A stretch of DNA of 64,000 nucleotides from Mycolicibacterium psychrotolerans (GTDB lineage Bacteria > Actinomycetota > Actinomycetes > Mycobacteriales > Mycobacteriaceae). The stretch spans positions 5,518,001-5,582,000 of the forward strand of contig NZ_AP022574.1 of NCBI RefSeq assembly GCF_010729305.1, given 5' to 3'. This document shows positions 8,203 to 17,097 of this stretch, in pieces. Under the pieces are notes generated by a model that saw only the letters and a list, made by a program, of their open reading frames with translations, did no database searches and was not told the DNA's origin. Both the position numbers and the translations under genes were made by a program. The number at the start of each line of letters is the position of its first letter. Within the stretch, counting starts at the first letter, position 1.

Positions 8203-8775
8203 TCAGTTCTCCTTGAACGGAAAGCCCAGCGCCCGCAGCAGCGCTCGTCCTTCGTCGTCGTTGGTCGCCGTGGTGACGACGGTGATGTCCATGCCGCGGG
8301 GGCGGTCGATGCTGTCAACGTCGATCTCGTGGAACACCGACTGCTCGGTCAGCCCGAAGGTGTAGTTGCCGGTGCCGTCGAACTGCTTGCCGTTCAGGCC
8401 GCGGAAGTCGCGGATACGGGGCAGGGAGATCGAGATCAGGCGATCGAGGAACTCCCACATCCGGTCGCCGCGCAGCGTCACGCGGGCGCCGATCGGCATG
8501 CCCTCGCGCAACTTGAACTGGGCGATCGACTTGCGGGCCCGGCGGATCTCGGGCTTCTGGCCGGTGATCAGCGCGAGGTCGTTGACCGCACCGTTGATCA
8601 GCTTGGCGTCACGGGCGGCGTCGCCGACACCCATGTTGACGACGACCTTGACCACACCCGGGATCTGCATCACGTTGGCGTAGCCGAATTCCTTCTGCAG
8701 GGCGTCGCGGATCTCTTCGCGGTAGCGCTGCTTCAGGCGGGGAAGAGTCTTCACGCTGCTTTCGGTGGTAGTCAT
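8203..8775 (-). CDS. rplE: 50S ribosomal protein L5
   Basis: 190 residues. Conserved segments include LPRLKQRYREEI near the N terminus, NVMQIPGVVKVVVNMGVGDA, the GARVTLRG block and ITVVTTATNDDEGRALL at the C terminus. L5 binds 5S rRNA and contacts the P-site tRNA. It follows rplX by 2 bases and precedes rpsZ by 3. Confidence 0.98.
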   Translation of the reverse strand: MTTTESSVKTLPRLKQRYREEIRDALQKEFGYANVMQIPGVVKVVVNMGVGDAARDAKLINGAVNDLALITGQKPEIRRARKSIAQFKLREGMPIGARVTLRGDRMWEFLDRLISISLPRIRDFRGLNGKQFDGTGNYTFGLTEQSVFHEIDVDSIDRPRGMDITVVTTATNDDEGRALLRALGFPFKEN

Positions 8776-8777
8776 CG

Positions 8778-9095
8778 TCAGACGTCCTTGCCGTTGGTCT
8801 TGGCGATACGGACCTTCTTGCCGGTCTCGTCATCGGTGCGGTATGCGACGCGGGTCGGCTTGCCGTCGGAATCGAGCAGCATCACGTTGGACACCGCGAT
8901 CGGTGCCTCCTGCGTGACGATGCCGCCGGAGGACGCGCCGCGCTCGGTGCGGGACTCGGGGGTGTGCTTCTTGATCCGGTTCACGCCCTCGACGAGGACC
9001 TTGTTGCGCTCGGGGTAGGCCACCAGGACCTTGCCTTTGGCGCCCTTGTCCTTGCCGGAGATGACGAGCACCGTGTCGCCCTTGCGGACCTTCAT
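8778..9095 (-). CDS. rplX: 50S ribosomal protein L24
   Basis: 105 residues with the KOW motif at the N terminus (KVRKGDTVLVISGKDKGAKG), an early 50S assembly initiator. The C terminus ends KVRIAKTNGKDV. The stop of rplN (TAG) is directly adjacent to the ATG, so translation is likely coupled. Confidence 0.98.
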   Translation of the reverse strand: MKVRKGDTVLVISGKDKGAKGKVLVAYPERNKVLVEGVNRIKKHTPESRTERGASSGGIVTQEAPIAVSNVMLLDSDGKPTRVAYRTDDETGKKVRIAKTNGKDV

Positions 9096-9464
9096 CTACA
9101 ACACCTCCGGGGCGAGCGAGACGATCTTCATGAAGCGCTTCTCGCGCAGTTCGCGACCGACCGGCCCGAAGATGCGCGTGCCGCGCGGGTCGTTGTCGGC
9201 CTTGATGATGACGGCGGCGTTCTCGTCGAACTTGATGTAGCTGCCGTCGGCGCGGCGGCGCTCTTTGACGGTGCGCACGACGACGGCCTTGACGACGTCG
9301 CCGCGCTTGACGTTGCCGCCGGGGATGGCGTCTTTGACGGTGGCCACGATGACATCACCGATGCCCGCGTAGCGCCGCGACGAGCCACCGAGAACGCGGA
9401 TGCACAAGATCTCCTTGGCGCCCGTGTTGTCGGCGACCTTGAGCCGCGATTCCTGCTGAATCAC
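9096..9464 (-). CDS. rplN: 50S ribosomal protein L14
   Basis: 122 residues, exactly the usual length. The GTG at 9464 (MIQQESRLKVADNTGAKEI) is the start: it is preceded by GAGGAGA 5 bases upstream and matches all L14 proteins, while the in-frame extension to 9599 is unrelated. L14 lies at the subunit interface and contacts 16S rRNA in bridges. It is the first gene of the spc-type transcript here, with its own candidate promoter about 140 bases upstream, because atsA, a lipoprotein gene and FGE separate it from the S10 operon. Confidence 0.98.
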   Translation of the reverse strand: MIQQESRLKVADNTGAKEILCIRVLGGSSRRYAGIGDVIVATVKDAIPGGNVKRGDVVKAVVVRTVKERRRADGSYIKFDENAAVIIKADNDPRGTRIFGPVGRELREKRFMKIVSLAPEVL

Positions 9465-9606
9465 TCGATCTCCTCGACCTGGGTTTTCGTATGCACGCAG
9501 GATTACCGACCCTGACGTGCGCGGTCTTTGTTCCCTAAGAGCACGCAGGGTTTTCTCTGACGTAGACGACCAGAGATAACCGAGGTCTGCCCTAGGCAAC
9601 CCCTAC

Positions 9607-9635
9607 ATACTAGGTGAGCTCGGCGAATGGACCAA
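9607..9635 (-). promoter_or_regulatory. Candidate SigA-type promoter for rplN/spc operon
   Basis: On the minus strand TTGGTC (9630-9635), a 17-base spacer and TAGTAT (9607-9612) resemble a housekeeping -35/-10 pair. It would start transcription near 9600 and give an approximately 135-base leader before rplN. The leader contains two copies of CCTGCGTGC. Predicted by eye only. Confidence 0.45.
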
Positions 9636-9654
9636 ATCGCTGGTCAGAGCACGC

Positions 9655-10518
9655 TCAGAGCGCGCAGCGGAAACCGATGTGCGTCGTCGCGCTGTCCTGT
9701 GACTGGGGTGACCGGGCGGCCGGGCGGTAGCGGTGGCAGTACTCCGGTGCGCAAAGGTGCGATCCGCCTTTGAGCGCCTGACTCACCGCGGGGTCGGGCC
9801 CGGCAGGCCCGCAGCACGACTCGGTGTCGCCGGCCGGCGCATGGTGGCCGGTGAACCGGGTGGTCGTCCATTCCCACACGTTGCCGATCATGTCGACCAG
9901 GCCGTAGCCGTTGGGCGGGAACGTCCCGACCGGCGAGGTGCCGGCCCAGCCGGCGTTGCGGTACGGAAAGGCGCCCTGCCAGGTGTTGGCCATCACCTGC
10001 CCGCCCGGGGCGGCGTCGTCGCCCCACGGATAGACGGTGGCGGCGCCGCCGCGGGCGGCGAACTCCCACTCCGCCTCGGTGGGTAGCCGCCGGCCCGCCC
10101 ACCGGGCGTAGGCCAGCGCGTCGGCGTAACAGACCTGCACCACGGGGTGATCGGCCTTGTCGTCGATCGAGCTGTCCGGCCCGCAGGGGTGCCGCCAGTC
10201 CGCGCCCGGCACCCATTCCCACCACTGCCGCCAGTCGCGTAGGTCGACGGGTCCGCGGGTGGGCCGGAACACCAGCGCGCCGGCGACCAGGTCGGCCGGC
10301 GCGGCCCCGGGATACAGCGCGGGATCCGGGGGGATCTCGGCGACGGTGCGGTACCCGGTGTCGGCGACGAACTCGGCGAACTGCGCGTTGGTGACAGGGT
10401 GGCGTTCGATCGCGAAGGGCGCGACGGTGACCGTGTGCACCGGCGCCTCCTCGGGATAGAACTGCGTCGATCCCATCCGGTACCGCCCGCCGTCGAGGTC
10501 GACGAGGTCGGTCAGCAT
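9655..10518 (-). CDS. Formylglycine-generating enzyme (sulfatase-activating, SUMF1 family)
   Basis: 287-residue copper-dependent oxidase that converts the active-site Cys of sulfatases to C-alpha-formylglycine. Visible: N-terminal LDGGRYRMGS, ERHPVTNAQFAEFV, RLPTEAEWEFAARGG, GNVWEWTTTRF, and the C-terminal catalytic segment GGSHLCAPEYCHRYRPAAR, whose two Cys five residues apart are the copper ligands of this family, then HIGFRCAL. The ATG at 10518 lies 5 bases after the preceding lipoprotein gene; frames upstream of it have no FGE similarity. The sulfatase substrate AtsA is encoded two genes upstream in the same operon, and the M. tuberculosis enzyme Rv0712 has the same setting. Confidence 0.96.
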   Translation of the reverse strand: MLTDLVDLDGGRYRMGSTQFYPEEAPVHTVTVAPFAIERHPVTNAQFAEFVADTGYRTVAEIPPDPALYPGAAPADLVAGALVFRPTRGPVDLRDWRQWWEWVPGADWRHPCGPDSSIDDKADHPVVQVCYADALAYARWAGRRLPTEAEWEFAARGGAATVYPWGDDAAPGGQVMANTWQGAFPYRNAGWAGTSPVGTFPPNGYGLVDMIGNVWEWTTTRFTGHHAPAGDTESCCGPAGPDPAVSQALKGGSHLCAPEYCHRYRPAARSPQSQDSATTHIGFRCAL

Positions 10519-10523
10519 GCTGC

Positions 10524-11198
10524 TCAGGGTAGGCCGATCTGCAGTCCCTGCGTCAGCACCGGCGCTTCGGCGTCGAAGTCCGTGGTGCCGGTCGGCGCCT
10601 CGACGTACACCGCGATCAGGTAGCCGGGCACGTGCACGATCCGGGCCTGGTACAGCACGGTGTCCGGGACCGTCCCGCCCAATTGACCCATCAGCTTCTG
10701 GCCGCTGAATCCGCAGGTCTCGGCGGGCAGCAGGCTCATCGTGCTCATCGTGGTGGAAGCGGTCAGGTCGTCGGCGTAGCCGCGGAACGCGGCGGCGGGA
10801 TCGAGCGCTGTCTCGGCGATCGTGACGGTGCCCGACATGCCATCGGGCCCGGTCAGCGTCACGCCGTCCGGAGTCGGCGTCGTGGTCCATCCCTCGGGCG
10901 CACCCACCACCACGGTGGGCGCCTTCGGATCGTCGATGCGTACGTCCACCGGGACGGCAGGCGGAGCCGCCGGTGCGCAGTCCTCGTCGGCGGCCGACGT
11001 GCCGGGCGTGGGCACCACACCCGGCGTATCGTCGGTCGTGACGACCGGCGGTGCGACGGACGTCGCTGTGGCCGAACTCGTTGTCGGCGTTGCCGATTCG
11101 GCGCTCTGCGCGGTGGCCGCGCCGCCGCTGCTACGGGTGCAGGCCGGTGTGAGCAACACCGCGCACACCAGCAAGGCGGGCAGTACACCGCGCGTCAC
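10524..11198 (-). CDS. Putative lipoprotein, LpqN/LpqT-like
   Basis: 224 residues. The GTG at 11198, one base after the atsA stop, gives a signal peptide (MTRGVLPALLVCAVLLTPAC) with an imperfect lipobox TPAC at about residue 20, followed by a Ser/Thr/Ala/Pro-rich linker of about 50 residues. The globular part (about 75-224) has DPKAPTVVVGAPEGW and an alternating strand pattern that resembles the LpqN/LpqT lipoprotein family; two Cys (ETCGFSG and DCAPAA) remain. Position between atsA and its activating enzyme suggests an envelope role linked to sulfatase function, but this is inference. Family similarity is judged by eye. Confidence 0.65.
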   Translation of the reverse strand: MTRGVLPALLVCAVLLTPACTRSSGGAATAQSAESATPTTSSATATSVAPPVVTTDDTPGVVPTPGTSAADEDCAPAAPPAVPVDVRIDDPKAPTVVVGAPEGWTTTPTPDGVTLTGPDGMSGTVTIAETALDPAAAFRGYADDLTASTTMSTMSLLPAETCGFSGQKLMGQLGGTVPDTVLYQARIVHVPGYLIAVYVEAPTGTTDFDAEAPVLTQGLQIGLP

Positions 11199-11199
11199 G

Positions 11200-13551
11200 T
11201 CAGTCCCTGGCGAAGGCGCGGGCGAAGTCGCGTTCGAGATCGGCGTACGGCGCACCGGAGACGTCGATCGTCACCTGTGAGATGGTGCCGCCGCTGAACG
11301 GGAACGGCGCCGCGAACGCCCGCGACACCGGTGAGCCGTTGTTGACCCCGACGCTCAGGCTCGCACTGGCCAGGCCGAAGGTGCCGGGATGCACGCGCAT
11401 TCCGCCGTAGTCGGCGACCTGGGCGTCGTCGACGTAGAGCGCGGCGTCGCCGATCGGGGTGTGGCTGCCCTCGGCGGTGCCGGTGAGGGTGAACGCGAAG
11501 CCGAGCGTGTGCAGGCCGGCGGCGAGCGGCTCCGACGCCGACAGCGTCTGCTCCTCCTCGCCGAGGAAGTTGTAGCAGAAGTGCAGCCGGTGACCTTGCA
11601 CGTACATCACGTAACCACCATGCGCACCACCGTGTTTGACGATCACGCCGTCGGCGCCGCCTCCGTCGACGGCGACCTCGGCCAGCACGGCGAACGACCG
11701 GCCGCGCAGTTCCACCACGGCGCCCATGCCCACGTCTGCGGTGCCGGGATAGTAGACGTAGGACTGTCGTTCCCCGGCGAGGTAGGGCCGCCACCGCGAC
11801 ATCGTCTCGATGATGTTCAGATCGCCCAGCGGAAGTCCGTTGTACCTGCCCGCTTCCGTGAACCACAGGTCGATCAGTTCGGCCAGCTTCTCGGGCTGCT
11901 CGCCGGCCAGGTCGTGACACTGACTGCGGTCGGATTCGATGTGGAACAGCTCCCAGCGGTCGGCGTCGAAATGCGACCAGCCCGCCGGGGACGCGGCGTG
12001 CACCGCACTGGCGAACCAGCCCTTGTGCCAGATGCCCCGGGTGCCCAGCATCGTGTAGAACTGCGTCTCCTTGCCGGTTGGCGCGTGCGGATTCTCCAGC
12101 GCCACCTTGAAACTCACGCCGTCCAACGGCTTCTGCGCCACCCCGCGCACGGTCGCGGGCGGGGTGATGTCCAGCAGGTCGTACACCGTCGGCGTGATGT
12201 CGGCGACGTTGACGTAGTTGTCGCGCAACTCGCCGTGCGCGCTGATCCCGTTGGGCCAGGAGATGATCGCGGTGTCGGCGATGCCGCCTTCGTGTGAGGC
12301 GTAGCGCTTGAACAGCTTGTAGGGGGTGTTGAACGCCATCGCCCAGCCGATCGGGTAATGGTTGTAGGTCTGCGGGCCACCGAGATCGTCGAAGTGCTTC
12401 AGGCTCTCCTCGACGGAATCGATGTAGCCGTTGAAGAACTTGACCTCGTTGACCGATCCGTTGGGTCCGCCCTCACCGCTGGCCCCGTTGTCGGAGATCA
12501 CCACGATGATCGTGTTGTCGAGCTGACCGGATTCCTCGAGATAGTCGAGCACACGGCCGATCTGGTCGTCGGTGTAGGACAGGAACCCGGCGAACACCTC
12601 GGCCATCCGGCTGAACAGTCGCTTCTCGTCGTCGTCGAGCGAATCCCATGGGCGCACGGTGTCCTGCGGCGGCCACGGCTCCCCGTTGGGGCCGGAGACG
12701 TCGGAATACGGGTTCACCGGCGAGAGTTCGGTGTCGGGCGGCACGATACCGAGCCTCTTCTGGTTCTCCAGAACGATCTCGCGGTAACGCTCGTAGCCCA
12801 TGTCGAAGACACCGGCGTAGCGGTCGGCCCATTCGGCGAACACGTGGTGCGGCGCATGTCCGGCACCCGGGCACAGGTAGGTGAACCACGGCTTGTCCGG
12901 CGCGATGACCTTCGTGTCCCTGATGAATTCGATCGTCTTGTCGGCCAGGTCCTTGGACAGGTGATAGCCCTGCTCGGGTGTCGCCGGCGGCGGGACCGGG
13001 TGGTTGTCGTAGACCAGTTCTGGATACCACTGGTCGGTCTCCCCGCCCATGAACCCGTAGAACCGCTCGAAGCCGCGGCCCAGCGGCCAGTGCCGTTTGG
13101 TGGCCGCGAGATTCGACTCCTCCAGCGGGGTCAGGTGCCACTTCCCGACGCAGTAGGTGTTGTAGCCGTTCTCGGTGAGCACCTCCGACAGCAGCGCCGT
13201 GTCGAACGGAATCCGTCCGTTCGCATTGGGGAAGCCGTCGGTGAACTCCTCGATGGTCGCCATCCCGACGGTCGTGGGGTTGCGTCCGGTCAGCAACGAC
13301 GCACGCGTGGGCGAACACAGCGCGGTGGTGTGGAACTGGGTGAGCCGCACGCCCCGTTCGGCGATGCGGCTCATCGCCGGCATGTTCACCAGACCGCCGA
13401 AGCAGTCCCAGGTCGCGATACCGATGTCGTCCCACACCAGATACAGCACGTTGGGCGCATCCGGCTGGGCCACCGGCGCCGCGTACGGCCCCCAGTCCGG
13501 TTCGGAATCCCGGACGTCGAGCTCGATCTTGCCGTTGAACTCCGTGGTCAT
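11200..13551 (-). CDS. atsA: Arylsulfatase
   Basis: 783-residue type I sulfatase that hydrolyses sulfate esters. The active-site motif CSPTR starts at Cys79 (TTALCSPTRASLLTGRNPTT), so the Cys needs conversion to formylglycine. Metal-binding residues are visible early (YLVWDDIGIATWDCFGG) and again in VVISDNGASGEGG. No signal peptide is present, as in other long mycobacterial AtsA proteins. The C-terminal region (about 590-780) is a beta-rich domain following the sulfatase fold. It is followed by a lipoprotein and the activating FGE, so substrate and activator are likely made from one transcript. Length matches M. tuberculosis Rv0711. Confidence 0.96.
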   Translation of the reverse strand: MTTEFNGKIELDVRDSEPDWGPYAAPVAQPDAPNVLYLVWDDIGIATWDCFGGLVNMPAMSRIAERGVRLTQFHTTALCSPTRASLLTGRNPTTVGMATIEEFTDGFPNANGRIPFDTALLSEVLTENGYNTYCVGKWHLTPLEESNLAATKRHWPLGRGFERFYGFMGGETDQWYPELVYDNHPVPPPATPEQGYHLSKDLADKTIEFIRDTKVIAPDKPWFTYLCPGAGHAPHHVFAEWADRYAGVFDMGYERYREIVLENQKRLGIVPPDTELSPVNPYSDVSGPNGEPWPPQDTVRPWDSLDDDEKRLFSRMAEVFAGFLSYTDDQIGRVLDYLEESGQLDNTIIVVISDNGASGEGGPNGSVNEVKFFNGYIDSVEESLKHFDDLGGPQTYNHYPIGWAMAFNTPYKLFKRYASHEGGIADTAIISWPNGISAHGELRDNYVNVADITPTVYDLLDITPPATVRGVAQKPLDGVSFKVALENPHAPTGKETQFYTMLGTRGIWHKGWFASAVHAASPAGWSHFDADRWELFHIESDRSQCHDLAGEQPEKLAELIDLWFTEAGRYNGLPLGDLNIIETMSRWRPYLAGERQSYVYYPGTADVGMGAVVELRGRSFAVLAEVAVDGGGADGVIVKHGGAHGGYVMYVQGHRLHFCYNFLGEEEQTLSASEPLAAGLHTLGFAFTLTGTAEGSHTPIGDAALYVDDAQVADYGGMRVHPGTFGLASASLSVGVNNGSPVSRAFAAPFPFSGGTISQVTIDVSGAPYADLERDFARAFARD

Positions 13552-13590
13552 AGCGCCGGACAGTACACCCCGCGAACCCTCCGGACACGC

Positions 13591-13622
13591 AAAAACCCCC
13601 GCCGCCTGGTGGCGTGCGGGGG
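13591..13622 (-). terminator. Rho-independent terminator after rpsQ
   Basis: Minus-strand CCCCCGC ... GCGGGGG forms an outer 7-bp stem with an inner CGCC/GGCG helix, followed directly by TTTTTG. It lies about 30 bases after the rpsQ stop and before atsA, so it should end or strongly attenuate the S10 transcript and separate the ribosomal genes from the sulfatase operon. Confidence 0.88.
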
Positions 13623-13651
13623 CAGTCGCGATCGTTGTCCGACCGAAGGTG

Positions 13652-13951
13652 CTACTTGGCCTTCTCGAGCACCTCGACCAGGCGCCAGCGCTTGGTGGCC
13701 GACAGCGGGCGGGTCTCCATCAGCGAAACCCGGTCGCCGACACCGGCCTCGGAGTTCTCGTCGTGCGCCTTGACCTTGGTCGTGGTCCGAATGATCTTGC
13801 CGTACAACGGATGCGACTTGCGGGACTCGAGCTCGACCACGATCGTCTTCTGCATCTTGTCCGACACGACGTAGCCGATGGCCGTCTTACGACGGCCGCG
13901 CGGCTTCTCCGTACGCGGCGTGTGCTTGTCGCCTGCCTGCGTTTCTGCCAT
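13652..13951 (-). CDS. rpsQ: 30S ribosomal protein S17
   Basis: 99 residues. After a mycobacterial N-terminal extension of about 20 residues (MAETQAGDKHTPRTEKPRGRR), the OB-fold core appears as IGYVVSDKMQKTIVV, then HPLYGKIIRTTTKVKAHDE and the S17 signature GDRVSLMETRPLSATKRW. Binds 16S rRNA as a primary assembly protein. It is the last gene of the S10 operon, overlapping rpmC by one base, and is followed by a terminator rather than by rplN. Confidence 0.98.
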   Translation of the reverse strand: MAETQAGDKHTPRTEKPRGRRKTAIGYVVSDKMQKTIVVELESRKSHPLYGKIIRTTTKVKAHDENSEAGVGDRVSLMETRPLSATKRWRLVEVLEKAK

Positions 13952-14184
13952 TAGGAATCCTCACCTCCGGGTCCGGCGGCCAGACCCAACTCACGTTCGC
14001 GCAGCACGGTGTACACCCGTGCGATCTCCTGCCGGACCACGCGCAGCCGGCGGTTGTTGGCAAGCTGGCCGGTCGCCATCTGGAAGCGCAGGTTGAACAG
14101 CTCTTCCTTGGACTCGCGGAGCTTGTCGGTCAATTCGTCGTCGGTGAGCTCACGGAGCTCTCCCGTCGAAACTCCTACTGCCAT
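13951..14184 (-). CDS. rpmC: 50S ribosomal protein L29
   Basis: 77 residues. Starts MAVGVSTGELRELTDDEL at 14184, overlapping the rplP stop; core ELFNLRFQMATGQL and RIARVYTVLRERE-type helix confirm L29. It sits next to the polypeptide exit tunnel and is part of the trigger factor/SRP docking site. One-base overlap with both neighbours indicates coupled translation. The C terminus (LGLAAGPGGEDS) is an unconserved tail. Confidence 0.97.
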   Translation of the reverse strand: MAVGVSTGELRELTDDELTDKLRESKEELFNLRFQMATGQLANNRRLRVVRQEIARVYTVLRERELGLAAGPGGEDS

Positions 14185-14600
14185 CAGAAGGTCTCCTCTC
14201 TGGTGACGATGCGAGCCTTGATCGGCAGCTTGTGGATGGCTCGAGTGAGTGCAGCTCGCGCGACCTGTTCGTCGGGGTAGCTCAGCTCGAACAGCACCCG
14301 GCCGGGCTTGACGTTGGCCACCCACCACTCCGGCGAGCCCTTACCCGAACCCATCCGGGTCTCGGCGGGCTTCTTGGTCAGCGGACGGTCCGGGAAGATG
14401 TTGATCCACACCTTGCCGCCACGCTTGATGTGCCGGTTGATGGCGATACGAGCGGACTCGATCTGCCGGTTGGTGATGTAGGCGTGCTCCAGAGCCTGGA
14501 TGCCGTAGTCACCGAAGCTCACCGTGGTGCCGCCGCTGGCGATGCCGCGCTGCCTCGGGTGGTGCTGCTTGCGGTGCTTGACCTTGCGGGGAATCAACAT
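14184..14600 (-). CDS. rplP: 50S ribosomal protein L16
   Basis: 138 residues. Begins MLIPRKVKHRKQHHPRQRG and contains the L16 signatures (FGDYGIQALE, RMGSGKGSPEWWVANVKPG). Binds 23S rRNA near the A site and is needed late in 50S assembly. It starts 2 bases after the rpsC stop and overlaps rpmC by one base. Confidence 0.98.
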   Translation of the reverse strand: MLIPRKVKHRKQHHPRQRGIASGGTTVSFGDYGIQALEHAYITNRQIESARIAINRHIKRGGKVWINIFPDRPLTKKPAETRMGSGKGSPEWWVANVKPGRVLFELSYPDEQVARAALTRAIHKLPIKARIVTREETF

Positions 14601-14602
14601 GA

Positions 14603-15460
14603 CTAGCTCTCCGTGTTCTCCGGCGCGGATGCGCCGGCAGCGGCCTCGGTGCCAACGGTGGCCTCGGCGACAGCGGGTGCTTCTGCTGGGCTTTCCGTGG
14701 CAGCTCTACCGGCGTCGGTGCTCGTCGCCGTGGTGCCCGACGCGCCGCTGCGGCGCGGACGGGTGCCCGACGGACGCTCGCGGCGGGGCCGATCGGCACC
14801 GGCCGGAGCCGCGGCGGTCAGCTCACGCTTGCCACCCACGATGTCGCCCTTGTAGATCCACACCTTCACACCGATCCGGCCGAAGGTGGTCTTGGCCTCG
14901 TACAGCCCGTAATCGATGTCGGCGCGCAGCGTGTGCAGCGGCACCCGACCTTCGCGGTAGAACTCCGAGCGGCTCATCTCGGCACCGCCGAGGCGGCCCG
15001 AGCACTGCACCCGGATGCCCTTGACGTTGGGCTGGCGCATCGCCGACTGGATCGCCTTGCGCATCGCGCGGCGGAACGCCACGCGGTTGCTCAGCTGCTC
15101 GGCCACACCCTGGGCGACCAGCTGGGCCACCGACTCGGGGTTCTTGACCTCGAGGATGTTGAGCTGGACCTGCTTCCTGGTCAGCTTCTCCAGGTCGGCG
15201 CGGATGCGGTCGGCCTCGGTGCCGCGACGGCCGATCACGATGCCCGGCCGCGCGGTGTGGATGTCCACCCGGACGCGGTCGCGCGTGCGCTCGATCTCGA
15301 CGTCGGCGATGCCGGCGCGCTCGAGGCCCGTGGCCAGCAGCTTGCGGATCGCCACATCTTCCTTGATGTAGTCGGCGTACTGCTTGTCGGCGAACCACCG
15401 CGACTTCCACTCGGTGGTGATGCCGAGCCGGAAGCCGTGCGGATTGATCTTCTGGCCCAC
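14603..15460 (-). CDS. rpsC: 30S ribosomal protein S3 with long C-terminal tail
   Basis: 285 residues. KH domain and S3 core occupy about residues 1-215 (MGQKINPHGFRLGITTEWKS, GRRGTEADRIRADLEKL, GRIGVKVWIYKGDIVGGKRE). The last 70 residues form an Ala/Glu/Arg-rich low-complexity tail (RPRRERPSGTRPRRSG then repeated AEAPAVAEATVGTEA-like text). Such tails are typical of actinobacterial S3 but vary in sequence. S3 forms the mRNA entry pore with S4 and S5. One-base overlap with rplV. Confidence 0.98.
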   Translation of the reverse strand: MGQKINPHGFRLGITTEWKSRWFADKQYADYIKEDVAIRKLLATGLERAGIADVEIERTRDRVRVDIHTARPGIVIGRRGTEADRIRADLEKLTRKQVQLNILEVKNPESVAQLVAQGVAEQLSNRVAFRRAMRKAIQSAMRQPNVKGIRVQCSGRLGGAEMSRSEFYREGRVPLHTLRADIDYGLYEAKTTFGRIGVKVWIYKGDIVGGKRELTAAAPAGADRPRRERPSGTRPRRSGASGTTATSTDAGRAATESPAEAPAVAEATVGTEAAAGASAPENTES

Positions 15461-15912
15461 TACTCCGAGCCTCCCTTCGATGTAGCGGCCTTGCTGGCCT
15501 GGGCGCGACGCGCGCGTGCAGCGCTGGCCGAGGCACCCTGCTTGCCCGTGTTCCTGGGCGGCCGGCTCTCGACGATCACAGTGATGTGGCTGGTGCGCTT
15601 ACGGATCCGGTAGGCACGACCCTGCGCGCGGGGCCGGATCCGCTTGGCGGTCGGACCCTCGTCGGCGTAGATCGCGGCGACGACGAGCGTCGACGGGTCC
15701 AGGCCGTCGTTGTTCTGCGCGTTGGCTGCGGCGCTGGCGATCACCTTGGCGACCGGCTCGCTGGCGGCCTGCGGCGCCCAGCGCAGGATGTCGAGTGCTT
15801 CCTCGACGCCCTTGCCCCGGACCAGGTCGATGACGCGCCGGGCCTTGCTGGCCGAGACACGCACGAAGCGCGCCTTCGCGGTCGCGGACGGGTATTCAAT
15901 CGCTGTAGTCAT
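15460..15912 (-). CDS. rplV: 50S ribosomal protein L22
   Basis: 150 residues. [20 protein letters not shown] opens the protein and the core SKARRVIDLVRGKGVEEALDIL, RIRPRAQGRAYRIRKRTSHITV is diagnostic. The conserved beta-hairpin lines the exit tunnel near the macrolide site. The last 25 residues are a basic Ala/Lys tail. One-base overlaps on both sides with rpsS and rpsC. Confidence 0.98.
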   Translation of the reverse strand: MTTAIEYPSATAKARFVRVSASKARRVIDLVRGKGVEEALDILRWAPQAASEPVAKVIASAAANAQNNDGLDPSTLVVAAIYADEGPTAKRIRPRAQGRAYRIRKRTSHITVIVESRPPRNTGKQGASASAARARRAQASKAATSKGGSE

Positions 15913-16193
15913 TACCGCCTCTTGGACTTCCGGTCGTCCTTGATGTGACCCTTGAAGGTGCGGGTGGGCGCGAACTCGCCCAGCTTGTGGCCGACCATCG
16001 ACTCGGTGACGAACACCGGCACATGCTTGCGACCGTCGTGGACGGCGAACGTGTGGCCGATGAAGTCCGGGATGATGGTGGACCGGCGCGACCAGGTCTT
16101 GATGACCTGCTTGGTGTTCTTCTCGTTCTGCACGTCGACCTTCTTGAGCAGATGGTCGTCGACGAACGGGCCCTTCTTGAGGCTGCGTGGCAT
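15912..16193 (-). CDS. rpsS: 30S ribosomal protein S19
   Basis: 93 residues, normal length. The ATG at 16193 gives [19 protein letters not shown]; the S19 signature ([34 protein letters not shown]) follows. It is a head protein of the 30S subunit, forming a complex with S13. The frame upstream of 16193 has no similarity. It follows rplB by 11 bases and overlaps rplV by one. Confidence 0.98.
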
Positions 16194-16204
16194 CGCTTTA
16201 CTCC

Positions 16205-17041
16205 CTAGCGCTTCTTGCCGGTGCGCCGGCGACGGACGATGAGCTTGTCGCTCGCCTTGTTCGGCTTGCGAGTGCGGCCCTCGGGCTTGCCCCACGGGCT
16301 CACCGGATGGCGACCGCCGGAGGTCTTGCCCTCACCACCGCCGTGCGGGTGGTCGACCGGGTTCATCACGACACCACGGACGGTGGGGCGCTTGCCCTTC
16401 CACCGCATGCGGCCGGCCTTGCCCCAGTTGATGTTGGCCTGCTCGGCGTTGCCGACCTCGCCGACCGTGGCGCGGCAGCGCACGTCGACGCGGCGGATCT
16501 CACCGCTGGGCATACGCAGGGAGGCGTAGGTGCCCTCCTTGCCCAGCAGCTGGATGCTGACGCCGGCCGAGCGGGCCAGTTTGGCGCCGCCGCCGGGCCG
16601 CAGCTCCACGGCGTGGATCACGGTGCCTGCGGGGATGTTGCGCAGCGGCAGGTTGTTGCCCGGCTTGATGTCGGCGTTGGCGCCCGACTCGATCACCGCA
16701 CCCTGCTTGAGACCCTGCGGCGCGATGATGTAGCGCTTCTCGCCGTCCAGGTAGTGCAGCAGCGCGATGTTCGCCGTGCGGTTCGGGTCGTACTCGATGT
16801 GCGCGACCTTGGCGTCGACGCCGTCCTTGTCGTGGCGACGGAAGTCGATCACCCGGTAGGCGCGCTTGTGGCCGCCGCCCTTGTGCCGAGTGGTGATGCG
16901 GCCGTGGGCGTTACGGCCACCCTTGCCGTGCAGCGGACGGACCAGCGACTTCTCCGGATGGTCGCGAGTGATCTCGGCGAAGTCGGAGACGCTGGCACCG
17001 CGGCGACCGGGGGTCGTCGGCTTGTACTTGCGAATTGCCAT
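16205..17041 (-). CDS. rplB: 50S ribosomal protein L2
   Basis: 278 residues. [15 protein letters not shown] at the N terminus, then RKYRPTT-type core with [21 protein letters not shown], and the peptidyl-transferase-proximal segment [22 protein letters not shown]2 is essential for subunit association and peptidyl transfer; the His in the DHPHGGG loop is conserved. It is 56 bases downstream of rplW, the widest gap in this operon. Confidence 0.98.
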
Positions 17042-17097
17042 GATTGTCTAGTTCTCCCTGGTCTATCTGCTCTTCGCGCGAGCGCTCATCGCCCGGC

